Shown here: positions 26,271 through 36,085 of the stretch, piece by piece
Position numbering within the stretch: the stretch's first letter is position 1
Layout of the letters: every line of letters starts with the position of its first letter
Source: Pseudoalteromonas prydzensis
GTDB lineage: Bacteria > Pseudomonadota > Gammaproteobacteria > Enterobacterales > Alteromonadaceae
Length of the DNA: 64,000 nt
Reading direction: 5' to 3'
Assembly: GCF_011050055.1 (NCBI RefSeq)
Contig: NZ_DRGM01000210.1
Location: 62,001 to 126,000 of the forward strand
Program-made: the position numbers and the translations under genes
Notes under the pieces: generated by a model
Seen by the model: only the letters and a program-made list of their open reading frames with translations
What the model was told of the DNA's origin: nothing
The model's database searches: none

Positions 26271-27140
26271 TTAACGGCGTTTCGTTTGTTTAACGCGGTT
26301 ATTATGTTTTTTAACAGCTTTACGAATTTGATTAATTTTAGCGCGTTTATCTTTACGCTTTTCAGGCATTACTGACAACTTAGTTTGTGTTTCACGCCCT
26401 AACTTCACCGTTTTACGCAAATAGTTAACGGTCTCGAGTTCAAGCTCAGCCCAACCACCTTGCGGTAGCCGTTTATCAAGCTCTAACTTACCATAACGAA
26501 TACGAATAAGACGTGACACTTCAACATCTTGAGATTGCCATAAACGACGTACTTCGCGGTTACGTCCTTCAGTTAAAGTAACGTTATACCAACGGTTAAT
26601 GCCTTCGCCGCCCAGTGGTTTTATATTTAGGAACTTAGCCATACCATCTTCAAGTTCAACACCTTTGGTTAAATTCTTGATGGTTTCAGCGGTGACTTCA
26701 CCAAATACACGGGCTGAGTATTCACGCTCTACTTCATAGCTTGGGTGCATTAAGCGATTGGCAAGTTCACCATCATTGGTGAACAACATTAAACCGGCAG
26801 TATTTATATCTAAACGACCGACTGCAATCCAACGTTCGCCATCAACCCGTGGTAGACGATCAAATACAGTTCTACGTCCTTCAGGATCTTTACGTGTACA
26901 TAACTCACCTTCAGGTTTGTTATACATAATGACACGGCAAATACGTTCTGCTTTTTCTTCAATTTTAACGGTATGGCCGTCAACACGGATCAAATCTGTT
27001 TCTTCAACACGATCGCCCAATTTTGCTACTTTGCCATTTACACTGACGCGATTCGCATCAATGTATTTTTCCATCTCACGTCGCGAACCAACGCCCGCTC
27101 TTGCTAAGACTTTTTGTAACTTTTCACCTTGTATACTCAT
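26271..27140 (-). CDS. rluB: 23S rRNA pseudouridine synthase B (pseudouridine 2605)
   Basis: This 289-residue protein has an S4 RNA-binding domain ([20 protein letters not shown], residues 7-26) and the RsuA/RluB catalytic segment [20 protein letters not shown], where the aspartate in LDINT is the nucleophile. A lysine/arginine-rich tail follows ([11 protein letters not shown]..., then NRVKQTKRR), typical of RluB. It modifies U2605 of 23S rRNA in E. coli numbering. It overlaps scpB by 4 bases, as in many gammaproteobacteria, and shares its transcript. Confidence 0.95.
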   Translation of the reverse strand: MSIQGEKLQKVLARAGVGSRREMEKYIDANRVSVNGKVAKLGDRVEETDLIRVDGHTVKIEEKAERICRVIMYNKPEGELCTRKDPEGRRTVFDRLPRVDGERWIAVGRLDINTAGLMLFTNDGELANRLMHPSYEVEREYSARVFGEVTAETIKNLTKGVELEDGMAKFLNIKPLGGEGINRWYNVTLTEGRNREVRRLWQSQDVEVSRLIRIRYGKLELDKRLPQGGWAELELETVNYLRKTVKLGRETQTKLSVMPEKRKDKRAKINQIRKAVKKHNNRVKQTKRR

Positions 27141-27739
27141 TCGGATAGTTCTCTCACAGAAGGATCACTCAATAACTGGTCGATTTTACTTTGCTGCTGT
27201 TTTGGCAGTGGCGGTAAATTATCTAAACCTGTTAACGAAAAATAATCTAAAAATTGTTTAGTTGTCGCATATAAAGCAGGCCTACCCGGCACTTCTTTAT
27301 GGCCTACAACATGTATCCACTCGCGTTCGAGCAGACTTTTAATAATACCAGAGCCAACAGTTACGCCACGTACCTGCTCTATTTCACCTCGGGTGATTGG
27401 CTGCCGATACGCAATAAGGGATAACGTCTCTAATAAGGCACGAGAATATTTAGGTGCTCGTTCTTGCCAAAGGTTATTTAACCAAGGCGCCAAACTCGCA
27501 CATGCTTGAAATCGAAAGCCACTCCCCACTTCAACTAACCGAATACCTCGGGTTTGATAATGAATTTGGATTTGTTCAATTGCGAGGTTAATGCGCGTCA
27601 TCGACACACTCAAGTCACTTAATAGCGTTTCTTTTAAGTGTCGCTTACTGAGGGGTTTTCCAGCAACAAAAATAGCCGCTTCAATGATCTCAACAAGTTG
27701 CTCATCACTAATTCGTTTTGTAGCCGATTTTGTCACCAT
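27137..27739 (-). CDS. scpB: Segregation and condensation protein B
   Basis: This 200-residue protein (from ATG 27739) shows the two winged-helix modules of ScpB, with [18 protein letters not shown] near the N-terminus and [20 protein letters not shown] in the middle. It binds ScpA and the SMC/condensin-type complex in chromosome organisation. An in-frame TTG at 27748 would add three residues (M-V-S); the ATG seems better, although its ribosome binding site is weak either way. The usual partner gene scpA is not immediately upstream, where a 145-bp gap and a DUF3718 gene are found instead. It is translationally coupled to rluB. Confidence 0.93.
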   Translation of the reverse strand: MVTKSATKRISDEQLVEIIEAAIFVAGKPLSKRHLKETLLSDLSVSMTRINLAIEQIQIHYQTRGIRLVEVGSGFRFQACASLAPWLNNLWQERAPKYSRALLETLSLIAYRQPITRGEIEQVRGVTVGSGIIKSLLEREWIHVVGHKEVPGRPALYATTKQFLDYFSLTGLDNLPPLPKQQQSKIDQLLSDPSVRELSE

Positions 27740-27814
27740 AGACACCAAGACGCTGAGGTATATTCAACGCGCTATTATGCCAGAACTATGCAAAGGTTGG
27801 AAAAGTTATTATTT

Positions 27815-27853
27815 AAAAAGACAATATTAGCGGTCATTAACAACCGCTAATAT
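27815..27853 (-). terminator. Terminator after the DUF3718 gene
   Basis: ATATTAGCGGT (27824-27834) and ACCGCTAATAT (27843-27853) form a perfect 11-bp stem with an 8-nt loop. On the - strand it is followed by TGTCTTTTTAAA. It separates the DUF3718 gene from scpB. Confidence 0.85.
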
Positions 27854-27883
27854 CGAAATGTGCATTAGCACAGCCTATTTTGA

Positions 27884-28315
27884 TCAAATAGTTGCGCCTT
27901 GATAGCGTTTCACAAACTCGGTAACCACTTCACCATTACATTGCAAAGAATTAAGATCTGCAATTTTTGCTTTTACTGGCGCCAAACCTTGTTGTAATGC
28001 CGTCATGCATAATTGCGTTTCTGTTTTGCTGTTTTTAGCAAACACTGTAATTACTTTTTGTTGGCGAATTTTATCATCACGCTTTTTAGCAATATTGCGA
28101 ATATCTTCGCCATTACATAAAATGCTTTTTGACTGACGCGATAGATAGACATTATGTTGTGCTGCAACTTTACGCGCGGCAGTAAATCCTTGGTTGGCGC
28201 TAATTGAACACAGTTTAGATTCAATTTTTTGATCCGCATTAAAGTATTGTGCCGCACTTGCAGTGTGAGAAAATGCAGTCGTTGCCGCAAACAATGCTAA
28301 TAATTGTAGTTTCAT
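27884..28315 (-). CDS. Secreted DUF3718-like protein with a duplicated cysteine motif
   Basis: This 143-residue protein has a signal peptide (MKLQLLALFAATTAFSHTASA, residues 1-21) and two related repeats. The first is ESKLCSISANQGFTAARK...ILCNGEDIRNIAKK and the second ETQLCMTALQQGLAPVKA...LQCNGEVVTEFVK. Each carries a Cys pair ending in CNGE. This matches DUF3718 as I remember it. It is probably a periplasmic protein with two disulfides; its function is unknown. It is a monocistronic gene with its own terminator. Confidence 0.8.
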   Translation of the reverse strand: MKLQLLALFAATTAFSHTASAAQYFNADQKIESKLCSISANQGFTAARKVAAQHNVYLSRQSKSILCNGEDIRNIAKKRDDKIRQQKVITVFAKNSKTETQLCMTALQQGLAPVKAKIADLNSLQCNGEVVTEFVKRYQGATI

Positions 28316-28563
28316 GATTTACCTTTGGTGGAGTGATAAAGCGAGTGATTTTTGCGCATTATATAGACCAAAAAAGACAAATCAACTGGATTATATAGTT
28401 AATCTTTTATTTTAAATTGCATTAACAATTTTTAATCATCATTCATAATTCGTTCATCATTTAAGCAATTTATTTTTAATAAATAAGCACATGTACCACA
28501 CCTTATTTGATGGTAGAATTTGCCATAATCTGCGAAAAGCTAATTCTAATTTAAGGTCTAGCC

Positions 28564-29370
28564 ATGAAAGTAATTTCATTTAACATTAATGGGCTGCGAG
28601 CTCGCCTGCATCAACTACAAGCAATTATTGAGAAACATCAGCCTGATATCATCGGTTTACAAGAAATAAAAGTACACGATGAAGCTTTTCCACTCGAAGA
28701 TGTGCAAAAGATGGGTTATCACGTGTATTTTCATGGTCAAAAAGCCCATTACGGTGTGGCTATGTTATGCAAAAATGAACCTAAATCTGTAGTTAAAGGG
28801 TTTGCAACTGATACTGAAGAATCGCAAAAGCGTATGATCAGTGTCACTGTCAGCCAAGAAAATGGCCGTGATTTAACGGTGATGAATGGCTATTTCCCAC
28901 AAGGTGATAACATCAGTCATGAAATTAAATTTCCATACAAGCGCCAGTTTTACCGCGATTTAATGACCCATTTAGACACCCATCATAATAATGATGAAGA
29001 TGTGATTGTGATGGGCGACATCAATATCTCTGCGACCGATCTTGATATTGGTATTGGTGAAGTAAACCGTAAGCGCTGGTTAAAAACAGGTAAATGTTCG
29101 TTCCAACCTGAAGAACGTCAATGGCTTGCAACCTTACTGGAGTGGGGCTTTAAAGACACCTTTCGTGAACTTCACCCAGACACAACAGCGCAATACTCAT
29201 GGTTTGATTATCGTTCAAAAGGTTTTGATGATAACCGTGGCCTGCGTATTGACGTTGTATTAGCAACGCCTGCACTTGCTGAGCGTTGTATTGATGCCGG
29301 TATTGATTATGAGCTGCGTGGTATCGAAAAACCATCCGATCACGCCCCCATTTGGTCAACATTTAGCTAA
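28564..29370 (+). CDS. xthA: Exodeoxyribonuclease III
   Basis: This 268-residue protein starts [18 protein letters not shown] and has the EEP-nuclease motifs: LQEIKVHDE with the metal-binding glutamate, [24 protein letters not shown], and the C-terminal SDHAPIW with the catalytic Asp-His. It is an AP endonuclease and 3'-5' exonuclease in base excision repair. Length and start agree with the family. A membrane protein gene follows after only 4 bases, which suggests co-transcription. Confidence 0.95.
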   Translation: MKVISFNINGLRARLHQLQAIIEKHQPDIIGLQEIKVHDEAFPLEDVQKMGYHVYFHGQKAHYGVAMLCKNEPKSVVKGFATDTEESQKRMISVTVSQENGRDLTVMNGYFPQGDNISHEIKFPYKRQFYRDLMTHLDTHHNNDEDVIVMGDINISATDLDIGIGEVNRKRWLKTGKCSFQPEERQWLATLLEWGFKDTFRELHPDTTAQYSWFDYRSKGFDDNRGLRIDVVLATPALAERCIDAGIDYELRGIEKPSDHAPIWSTFS

Positions 29371-29374
29371 TTAC

Positions 29375-30046
29375 ATGCATGAGTTAATTACAGCGCCGAT
29401 AATAAGCAGCAATTTACAAGTAATTGCTTGGCTTATTGTCGGCTGCATTGTTTGGCTCAGTATTAGTAACAAACAATACCAACAGTTACTAGCTACACCA
29501 GCACGACAAACCGGCGTGTTCGCTTGCGCTTTAGTGTTTATGCTGCTGTGGCGCATTAAAGCGGGCATATTACCAGGCCTTGAATTACACATTCTTGGTG
29601 TTACCGCCATCACACTTATTCTTGGTTGGCGATTTGCATTATTGAGCGCTACGCTTGCCAGCTTACTATTGGCTGCCTTTAATCAAATTAGCATTACACA
29701 GTTACCGATACAGTTACTGCTGAGTGCTTACTTGCCGATTTTAGTAAGTTATGGCTTATTTATACTGTGTTACAGCCTGTTGCCACGGCATTTTTTCATC
29801 TATATTTTTGTCTGTGCTTTTATTTGTGCCGCTTTAATTGCCTGTTTGAAGATTATTACTGTGAGTGCCTTTTATTATGCGACGGGCAATTATAATTGGT
29901 TTGAATTAAGTGAAAATTACCTCTACTTATGTGCCATCATTTGGTTTCCAGAAGCGATGCTCAATGGTATGGCCATCACTTTATTGATCACCTATCGCCC
30001 ACATTGGGTGAAAACTTTTTACGATAAGGATTACCTAGACTCATGA
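29375..30046 (+). CDS. Membrane protein, ECF-permease-like (COG3235)
   Basis: This 223-residue protein is almost entirely membrane segments, with the LELHILGVTAITLILGWRFALLSA stretch (two pieces around residues 74-97) that I associate with COG3235, annotated as energy-coupling-factor transporter permease or CbiM-like. The start ATG 29375 is chosen because it follows the xthA stop by 4 bases and opens the first helix; longer frames would run inside xthA. The last four bases overlap the next gene. The transported substrate is unknown, and no ECF ATPase gene is nearby. Confidence 0.75.
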   Translation: MHELITAPIISSNLQVIAWLIVGCIVWLSISNKQYQQLLATPARQTGVFACALVFMLLWRIKAGILPGLELHILGVTAITLILGWRFALLSATLASLLLAAFNQISITQLPIQLLLSAYLPILVSYGLFILCYSLLPRHFFIYIFVCAFICAALIACLKIITVSAFYYATGNYNWFELSENYLYLCAIIWFPEAMLNGMAITLLITYRPHWVKTFYDKDYLDS

Positions 30047-30852
30047 GTCTTGATTATCAATGCCCGCTTTGCCAGCAATCGCTAATATTACACGCTAATG
30101 TACTCAAATGTAGCAACAACCATAGTTTTGATACGGCCAAAGAAGGGTATGTAAATTTATTGCCAGTACAACAAAAAAACTCTAAACAACCGGGCGATAA
30201 CCTTGATATGGTGCAAGCAAGACGTGCATTTTTAACAACCGGGCATTATCAGTTTTTACAAACAGCCATTGCTCAGCGTGTTGCAACGCACTCTCCACAA
30301 TGTGTTATCGATTTAGGCTGTGGCGAAGGTTTTTATACGCAAGCGATAGCCAATGCGTGCGATGCCAAGGTTTATGGGGTAGACATTTCAAAATCAGCCA
30401 TAAAATACGCTGCAAAACGATACTGTAATTGTAATTTTAGCGTAGCATCAATAAGCCAAGCACCGTTTAATGAGGGCATGGCTGATGTGTTGGTGAGTAT
30501 TTTTGCACCGTTATTTGATGCTGAATTAGCACGATTAGCTAAAGCGGATGGCACACTTATTGTGGCAAGCCCTGGCCCTTGGCATTTAAAAGAGCTGAAG
30601 CAATACATTTACCGCGACGTTAATGCACACACGCCCATTAGTGTACCGACAGGCTTTGAGTTGGTTGAGCAAACCTTGTTAGAGCAACAAATAAGCGTGC
30701 CATTTAATGACGTGAAAAACCTGATAACTATGACCCCCTTTGCGTGGAAGTTTCGCCCAGAGCATTGGCAACAATTAGCACAACAAGGTGAACAAGTTGT
30801 CACCTTGTCATTTTATGTGAGTCAATTTACCCGTCTTACAGATTCTCTTTAG
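30043..30852 (+). CDS. rlmA: 23S rRNA (guanine-745-N1)-methyltransferase
   Basis: This 269-residue protein has the N-terminal zinc-binding part of RlmA (CPLCQQSL with the pair of cysteines, then CSNNHSFD). The RNA-proximal segment FDTAKEGYVNLLPVQQK follows, and then an AdoMet fold with VIDLGCGEGFYTQAIA. It methylates G745 of 23S rRNA in E. coli. It overlaps the upstream membrane protein gene by 4 bases. Its 3' end overlaps the convergent yfbV gene by 17 bases. Confidence 0.93.
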   Translation: MSLDYQCPLCQQSLILHANVLKCSNNHSFDTAKEGYVNLLPVQQKNSKQPGDNLDMVQARRAFLTTGHYQFLQTAIAQRVATHSPQCVIDLGCGEGFYTQAIANACDAKVYGVDISKSAIKYAAKRYCNCNFSVASISQAPFNEGMADVLVSIFAPLFDAELARLAKADGTLIVASPGPWHLKELKQYIYRDVNAHTPISVPTGFELVEQTLLEQQISVPFNDVKNLITMTPFAWKFRPEHWQQLAQQGEQVVTLSFYVSQFTRLTDSL

Positions 30853-31285
30853 TAAAAGCACGGTCCATTTTATCAAACATATCATTGAGTAAATGGGCCA
30901 ATTCTGCATATTTAGGTTTATCTTTAGGGGTATGGCCTTGGTAGCCGTTAGCAACCATTTTGCTGTGCAGCTCTTTATACCAATGCTCCATAGCCGGCTC
31001 AAGCGCAGTATCTGCACGCTTGCCTAACCACAGTAGACCTTGCAACGGTAACGATACAAAAAACAATGCAATGGCGATTGCTTGAGGTAAAAAACTGCTG
31101 CCTAAATAATTAATTTGCATAAATAAAGTGAGCATTGCCAAAATCGGCATGACGGTAATTGCCAACTCAGTGGCTTTAATCACTCTAAACTCCGTGAAAA
31201 TAGGCGCTAGCTCTTTACGCATCGGCCATTTTTTAGCATATTCACGACCAGTTTGAACTTGTGACATCACACTTTTTTGCATCAT
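30836..31285 (-). CDS. yfbV: UPF0208 membrane protein YfbV
   Basis: This 149-residue protein matches YfbV: GREYAKKWPMRKELAPIF, a shared VIKATELAI segment, two membrane segments in the middle (MPILAMLTLFMQI and AIAIALFFVSLPLQGLLWLG), and LGKRADT. Its place divergent from ackA is the same as in E. coli, which supports the call. There are two adjacent ATG codons (31285 and 31282); the AGGAG upstream is better spaced for the second. The function is not well defined; a link to chromosome or Ter-region biology has been suggested for E. coli YfbV. Confidence 0.92.
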   Translation of the reverse strand: MMQKSVMSQVQTGREYAKKWPMRKELAPIFTEFRVIKATELAITVMPILAMLTLFMQINYLGSSFLPQAIAIALFFVSLPLQGLLWLGKRADTALEPAMEHWYKELHSKMVANGYQGHTPKDKPKYAELAHLLNDMFDKMDRAFTKENL

Positions 31286-31594
31286 GACTCCTAGGTGTCG
31301 CTGGTGTATTTATAAATGTTAGCCGAGCGAGTGTATCACATTGATGGCAACATTCCTGTGTAAAATCCCTTCCACCTTTTCGTCCAAAACATATTTTGAT
31401 CATGGTTTAAACTTACCTTAAATAAATTAATCAGGTAAAATAAACGCACATTAAGTCAACTAGATTTTAGTATAGCCATTGCAATTTATCGACCGTTAAC
31501 ACGGTAACTTTAGTCAATCTAGTTCGATGCTTAGTTATATTACAACTAAGCTTAATGTGCACTTACCGATATTGTCAAAACATGGGATCCTGAT
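31286..31594. promoter_or_regulatory. Divergent yfbV/ackA region with nested inverted repeats
   Basis: This 309-bp gap holds the ackA promoter and leader. Three inverted repeats occur: GCACATTAAG (31446-31455) with CTTAATGTGC (31551-31560), AACTAGATT (31458-31466) with AATCTAGTT (31516-31524), and CTTAGTT (31530-31536) with AACTAAG (31544-31550). The second and third lie within the first, so the transcript or DNA could fold into a branched structure ending 34 bases before the ackA start. Confidence 0.6.
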
Positions 31595-32809
31595 ATGTCT
31601 GCGCAACCTTCATCGCCACACCACGTGCTTGTTCTTAATTGTGGAAGTTCAAGTTTAAAATTCGCTATTTTAGATGCCATCAGCTCTGAAGAAATCATTT
31701 CAGGTTTGGCTGAGCGCTTAGGATCATCATCGCCATCTATTAAATACAAATACTTAGGCAAAAAATACCTACTTGAATTGACAGCCAATCAAGCACACAA
31801 AGAAGCAATCGACACCCTGGTTAAACTTATTAATGAGCAGAATTTAGCAAGTAACCTCATTGCAGTGGGTCATCGTGTAGTGCATGGTGGTGAGCACTTT
31901 ACTAAATCAATGCTGATTGATGATGCGGTTATTAAGGGCATTACCCAAGCGGCTACGCTTGCCCCATTACACGGGCATGCAAATTTGTTAGGCATAGCCT
32001 CAGCACAAGCCGCCTTTAAAGGATTACCGCAAGTCGCTGTGTTTGACACTGCATTTCATCAAACCATGGAGAAGGTTGCCTATTTATATGCTCTACCTTA
32101 TAAGCTCTACACAGACTACGGTGTTAGACGCTATGGCTTCCATGGTACCAGCCATTATTATGTAGCAAGTCAAACAGCCGAACTCCTGGATCAACCGATA
32201 GAGCAAAGTAACTTTATCAGCGCCCACTTAGGCAATGGTTGTTCAGTCTGCGCGATTAAAAATGGCAAAAGTGTCGATACCAGCATGGGCCTAACGCCGC
32301 TGGAAGGTTTGATGATGGGTACCCGCAGCGGTGATATCGACCCTGGGTTATTTAACTTTTTAACCACGCAACTAAATTATGACGCCCAACAAATTGACGA
32401 TTTATTAAATAAACAAAGCGGCTTACTTGGTATTAGTGAATTGTCAAACGACTGCCGTACTATCGAGGAAGCAGCTGTAGCTGGCAATGAAAAAGCCATT
32501 TTAGCACTTGAAATGTTTTGTTATCGCTTAGCGAAACAAGTGGCCGCCTTTATGGTGCCATTGCAGCGCCTTGATGCATTAATTTTTACCGGTGGTATTG
32601 GCGAAAACTCCGATATTATTCGTGACAAAGTGATTACTCAACTTGCCTACCTTGGCCTTGATTGTGATAACGGCGCAAACCTTGCAGCCCGCTTTGGCAC
32701 GCAAGGTGTGATAAGTTCACAACACGCCTCAACAAAAGCGGTGGTCATGCCAACCAACGAAGAATGGGTGATCGCCCGTGATGCCGCCGCAATTGCACAG
32801 GAGCTATAA
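31595..32809 (+). CDS. ackA: Acetate kinase
   Basis: This 404-residue protein has the acetate-kinase signatures [12 protein letters not shown] (N-terminal phosphate-binding), [39 protein letters not shown] and [12 protein letters not shown], with FTGGIGENS near the C-terminus. With Pta it interconverts acetyl-CoA, acetyl phosphate and acetate. The gene is followed after two bases by pta, the usual operon. The start ATG has only a weak ribosome binding site, and the leader is strongly structured (nested inverted repeats upstream). No alternative start is obvious. Confidence 0.97.
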   Translation: MSAQPSSPHHVLVLNCGSSSLKFAILDAISSEEIISGLAERLGSSSPSIKYKYLGKKYLLELTANQAHKEAIDTLVKLINEQNLASNLIAVGHRVVHGGEHFTKSMLIDDAVIKGITQAATLAPLHGHANLLGIASAQAAFKGLPQVAVFDTAFHQTMEKVAYLYALPYKLYTDYGVRRYGFHGTSHYYVASQTAELLDQPIEQSNFISAHLGNGCSVCAIKNGKSVDTSMGLTPLEGLMMGTRSGDIDPGLFNFLTTQLNYDAQQIDDLLNKQSGLLGISELSNDCRTIEEAAVAGNEKAILALEMFCYRLAKQVAAFMVPLQRLDALIFTGGIGENSDIIRDKVITQLAYLGLDCDNGANLAARFGTQGVISSQHASTKAVVMPTNEEWVIARDAAAIAQEL

Positions 32810-32811
32810 CA

Positions 32812-34962
32812 ATGGCACGTCGAATTATGCTAGTTCCAATCTCAACGGGGGTTGGTTTAACTTCAGTATCAGTTGGTTTAGTGCGCGCGCTTGAGCAGAA
32901 AACCGTTAAAGTTAACTTTTTCAAACCGATTGCACAACCTCGCTCTGGGGAAACTGGGCCGGAAAAATCAACTCAAATTGTTACGCAAGGATCGGCTATT
33001 ACCCCTCCCGTGCCTTTTGCTCTTGATTACGCAGAGCAAATGATTGGTGATGGTAAAGGTGATGACTTACTTGAAGAAATAGTCGAGCGCTTTGAAAATG
33101 CCATTGGTGATGATGTCGTCGCTATTATAGAAGGCATGGTGCCTACCCGTCGCCAACCTTATGCTGGGCGAGTAAACCGTGAAATCGCGCAAACGCTTGG
33201 GGCTGATATTGTATTTGTACTCACTCCCGGCAATGACAGCAATGACCAAATTGAAGACAGATTAGAAATTGCCGCCGGATATTATGGCAGTGTTGATCAT
33301 GCTCGCGTATTAGGCTGCATTTTTAATAAAGTAAATGCCCCACTGGATGATGAAGGCAGAGCCCGCGCTGACTTGGTTGAATCACACGAGCCGGATGCGC
33401 TTGAAAACGAGCTGAACCGTTTAGCGTCACTGCCCATTTTTAGAAAACACCCCTTTATGTTATTAGGCTCGATCCCATGGAATTTTGAGCTGGTGGCACC
33501 GCGGGTGAAAGATCTATCAGCCTATTTAAAAGCGCAAATACTCAACGAAGGTGATATGGCGCATCGACGACTGCGTAGTGTCACATTTTGTGCTCGCACT
33601 GTGTCTAACATCCTGAGCCATTTTACGCCAGGTGTACTGCTTGTCACGCCAGGTGATCGCTCTGATGTACTAGTTGCAGCCTGTTTGTCAGCTATGAACG
33701 GCACTAAAATTGGCGCAATTTTATTAACTGGTGGCTTTAAACCAGAGCCACGGATCATGACTTTATGCGAACAGGCCATGGCCACTGGCTTGCCAATTTT
33801 AAGTACCGATGCGGATACATGGCGTACCTCGTTATTGTTACATAACTTTAATATGGAAGTACCCTGTGACGATGTCCAACGTATTGATAAAGTTAAGCAT
33901 CATAATGCCAGCCACATTGATTCTGATTGGTTAGATACCCTTGCTAAAAGCGTTGGTAAAACCCGGAAAATGTCGCCGCCTGCGTTTCGCTATCTACTTA
34001 CAGATAAAGCCCGTCAAGCGGCAAAAACGATTGTACTGCCTGAAGGCAATGAACCTCGCACCATTAAAGCCGCGGCTATTTGTGGTCAACGTGGTATTGC
34101 AAAAACCATTTTATTAGGCGATCGCGAAGAAATTGAACGTATCGCAATGCAGCAAGGTGTTGAGCTTAACGAAAACGTAACCATTATCGAACCCCAAGAT
34201 GTGATCAACGATTATGTTGCTCCTATGGTTGAAATTCGTAAAAGCAAAGGGTTAACCGAAGTTGTAGCGCTTGAGCAATTACAAGATAACGTGGTGCTGG
34301 GCACTATGATGTTAGAGCGTGGCAAAGTGGATGGTTTAGTTTCTGGTGCGGTTAACACCACAGCGAATACCATTCGCCCACCGCTGCAACTAATAAAAAC
34401 AGCCCCGGGTTCATCATTGGTATCATCGGTGTTTTTTATGCTCTTACCCGATCAAGTACTGGTATACGGCGATTGCGCGATTAATCCAGATCCAACGGCC
34501 GAGCAATTAGCTGATATTGCCATTCAGTCAGCCGATTCTGCTGCTGCATTTGGTATTGAGCCACGCGTTGCAATGATAAGCTACAGTACCGGCACGTCTG
34601 GCACTGGCGCGGATGTAGAAAAAGTCCGCCTAGCAACGCAATTAGCACAGCAAAAGCGCCCTGATCTGATCATCGATGGGCCGCTGCAATATGACGCGGC
34701 AATTATGGAAAACGTCGCCCTTAAAAAAGCGCCAAATAGCCCTGTGGCGGGTAAAGCGACGGTATTTATTTTCCCAGATTTAAACACCGGAAACACCACT
34801 TACAAAGCGGTGCAACGTAGTGCTGATTTGATCAGCATTGGGCCTATGCTGCAAGGTATGCGTAAACCCGTTAATGATCTAAGCCGCGGCGCTTTAGTCG
34901 ACGATATTGTTTATACAATCGCACTTACCGCTATTCAAGCAGCACAAGTACAGGGTAACTAA
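32812..34962 (+). CDS. pta: Phosphate acetyltransferase (long, two-part form)
   Basis: This 716-residue protein has the N-terminal P-loop-like region ([20 protein letters not shown], residues 6-25) followed by a DRTGG domain (about 230-340). The C-terminal catalytic PTA domain (about 390-715) includes [13 protein letters not shown] and [16 protein letters not shown]. This is the long regulatory form found in E. coli. It converts acetyl-CoA and phosphate into acetyl phosphate. It is translated 2 bases after ackA and probably ends at the inverted repeat that follows. Confidence 0.97.
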   Translation: MARRIMLVPISTGVGLTSVSVGLVRALEQKTVKVNFFKPIAQPRSGETGPEKSTQIVTQGSAITPPVPFALDYAEQMIGDGKGDDLLEEIVERFENAIGDDVVAIIEGMVPTRRQPYAGRVNREIAQTLGADIVFVLTPGNDSNDQIEDRLEIAAGYYGSVDHARVLGCIFNKVNAPLDDEGRARADLVESHEPDALENELNRLASLPIFRKHPFMLLGSIPWNFELVAPRVKDLSAYLKAQILNEGDMAHRRLRSVTFCARTVSNILSHFTPGVLLVTPGDRSDVLVAACLSAMNGTKIGAILLTGGFKPEPRIMTLCEQAMATGLPILSTDADTWRTSLLLHNFNMEVPCDDVQRIDKVKHHNASHIDSDWLDTLAKSVGKTRKMSPPAFRYLLTDKARQAAKTIVLPEGNEPRTIKAAAICGQRGIAKTILLGDREEIERIAMQQGVELNENVTIIEPQDVINDYVAPMVEIRKSKGLTEVVALEQLQDNVVLGTMMLERGKVDGLVSGAVNTTANTIRPPLQLIKTAPGSSLVSSVFFMLLPDQVLVYGDCAINPDPTAEQLADIAIQSADSAAAFGIEPRVAMISYSTGTSGTGADVEKVRLATQLAQQKRPDLIIDGPLQYDAAIMENVALKKAPNSPVAGKATVFIFPDLNTGNTTYKAVQRSADLISIGPMLQGMRKPVNDLSRGALVDDIVYTIALTAIQAAQVQGN

Positions 34963-34972
34963 CGCTTAAAGT

Positions 34973-34997
34973 AAAGTGATCAAACACTGATCACTTT
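34973..34997 (+). terminator. Hairpin after pta
   Basis: AAAGTGATCA (34973-34982) and TGATCACTTT (34988-34997) form a 10-bp stem with the 5-nt loop AACAC, ten bases past the pta stop. Only a short T-rich stretch follows. Confidence 0.65.
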
Positions 34998-35073
34998 GCC
35001 CTTGCTGTTAATCTAACCCTATTTTAAATAGTCAATAAAATAAGTAAGTTATTAACTTTATACCTCACTACTC

Positions 35074-35113
35074 CCAATGTTATCCACAGAAATTGTGGAC
35101 AACATTGGCCTTT
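35074..35113 (+). promoter_or_regulatory. Hairpin containing a DnaA-box-like TTATCCACA
   Basis: CCAATGTTATCCACA (35074-35088) pairs with TGTGGACAACATTGG (35094-35108) with one mismatch, followed by CCTTTTATTT. It could be a second terminator of ackA-pta. One arm contains TTATCCACA (35080-35088), identical to the DnaA box consensus; the other arm reads TTGTCCACA on the opposite strand. Confidence 0.55.
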
Positions 35114-35187
35114 TATTTCACCCTGATAATCTATACTATTGATCAGTATATGCTGATGGAAAGCTTTACAATTAAAAAGGGTCCGCA

Positions 35188-35586
35188 ATGTCTAAGCAAA
35201 CTTTAAAGCTACATAGTACAACCTTTACCATTCATACCCTTGAAGTGACTGCCGTGATCCCACCTGAGTTATTTAACCAGTCTATGTTTGTGGTAGCCAA
35301 AACTAAAGATGAATTATCGATTGTGTGCCCTAGTGAGTTTGCCATTGACAGCCTTGATGCTGAACATGATTGGCGCGCGTTAGAAGTTATTGGCCCACTT
35401 GGTTTTTCGCTCACTGGGATCATGGCGAATATTTCTGGGGTTTTAGCCAAGGCTAATATCTCTATCTTTGCGATTTCAACTTACGACACTGACTATGTGC
35501 TAGTAAAACAACAACGCATTAATGATGCCATGAAAGCATTAAAAAAAGATGGCTATCAGCTACTTAATGACACTAAGTTGGCATAA
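35188..35586 (+). CDS. ACT-domain protein
   Basis: This 132-residue protein ends in a C-terminal ACT fold: EVIGPLGFSLTGIMANISGVLAKANISIFAISTYDTDYVLVK (two pieces, about residues 70-111). This is the small COG3603-type protein, with an N-terminal half also of ACT-like shape. ACT domains bind amino acids or small ligands and act as sensors. It opens a tight operon with the EIIA-like gene (one-base overlap), the ArsC-like gene, dapE and the M15 peptidase. The ligand is not known. Confidence 0.85.
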   Translation: MSKQTLKLHSTTFTIHTLEVTAVIPPELFNQSMFVVAKTKDELSIVCPSEFAIDSLDAEHDWRALEVIGPLGFSLTGIMANISGVLAKANISIFAISTYDTDYVLVKQQRINDAMKALKKDGYQLLNDTKLA

Positions 35587-36080
35587 TGAAAAACCTTGAG
35601 ATTAGCTATTTACCACAGCGACAATTAACGCCAAACAGCATTGCAATTTGCAGTCCGTTTAGCGGTAAAGTCATGCCATTAAATGAGCACCCTGAACCAT
35701 TTTTTAGCTATGGCACACTGGGCCCTGGCATTATGGTTGCCCTGAGCAATCATAAAATATTAGCGCCTTTTGATGGCACATTATTGCAAGTAAAAAATGC
35801 CGGCACTGAATTTATTTTACAGGCTAATAATGGCTTAAAAGTGCTGCTGAATTTACAGTTAGACCCACAGCAACACATTAAGCAAACACACATTGCTCAG
35901 CTTAATGGCAGTAAAGTGACAAAAGGTCAGCGACTCGCCTATTTTGATCTCAGAGATCTCAGTAGCCCATTACTCGCCTGCCTGATTTTGCTCAATGGCC
36001 ATCAGCTTATACCCATGCATTATTCGTTATCCCACGTAAGCGCAGGGATAGACACCCTTTTAACTATCACTAAGAAGTAA
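35586..36080 (+). CDS. EIIA-Glc-like protein lacking both catalytic histidines
   Basis: This 164-residue protein aligns with the glucose-type PTS EIIA fold: ICSPFSGKVMPLNEHPEPFF (residues 21-40) and ILAPFDGTLLQVKNAGTEF (58-76) followed by LKVLLNLQLD (84-93). In E. coli EIIA-Glc the active-site histidines 75 and 90 sit in TNHAFSI and ELFVHFGID. An ungapped alignment of that 35-residue stretch places Thr74 and Asn89 at those positions. It therefore should not carry phosphate, and is more likely a regulatory or structural relative. Its start overlaps the ACT gene stop by one base, so the two products may work together. No PTS EI, HPr or EIIBC gene is in the window. Confidence 0.82.
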   Translation: MKNLEISYLPQRQLTPNSIAICSPFSGKVMPLNEHPEPFFSYGTLGPGIMVALSNHKILAPFDGTLLQVKNAGTEFILQANNGLKVLLNLQLDPQQHIKQTHIAQLNGSKVTKGQRLAYFDLRDLSSPLLACLILLNGHQLIPMHYSLSHVSAGIDTLLTITKK

Positions 36081-36085
36081 TTAAT

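Noticed and set aside
26758-27261. 167-codon frame on the + strand over rluB/scpB
   Set aside because: It is antisense to two conserved genes and shows no protein-family features.
35080-35102. Replication origin suggested by the DnaA-box-like TTATCCACA
   Set aside because: Only one perfect box and one variant are present, with no AT-rich unwinding region, gidA, dnaA or other origin genes around.
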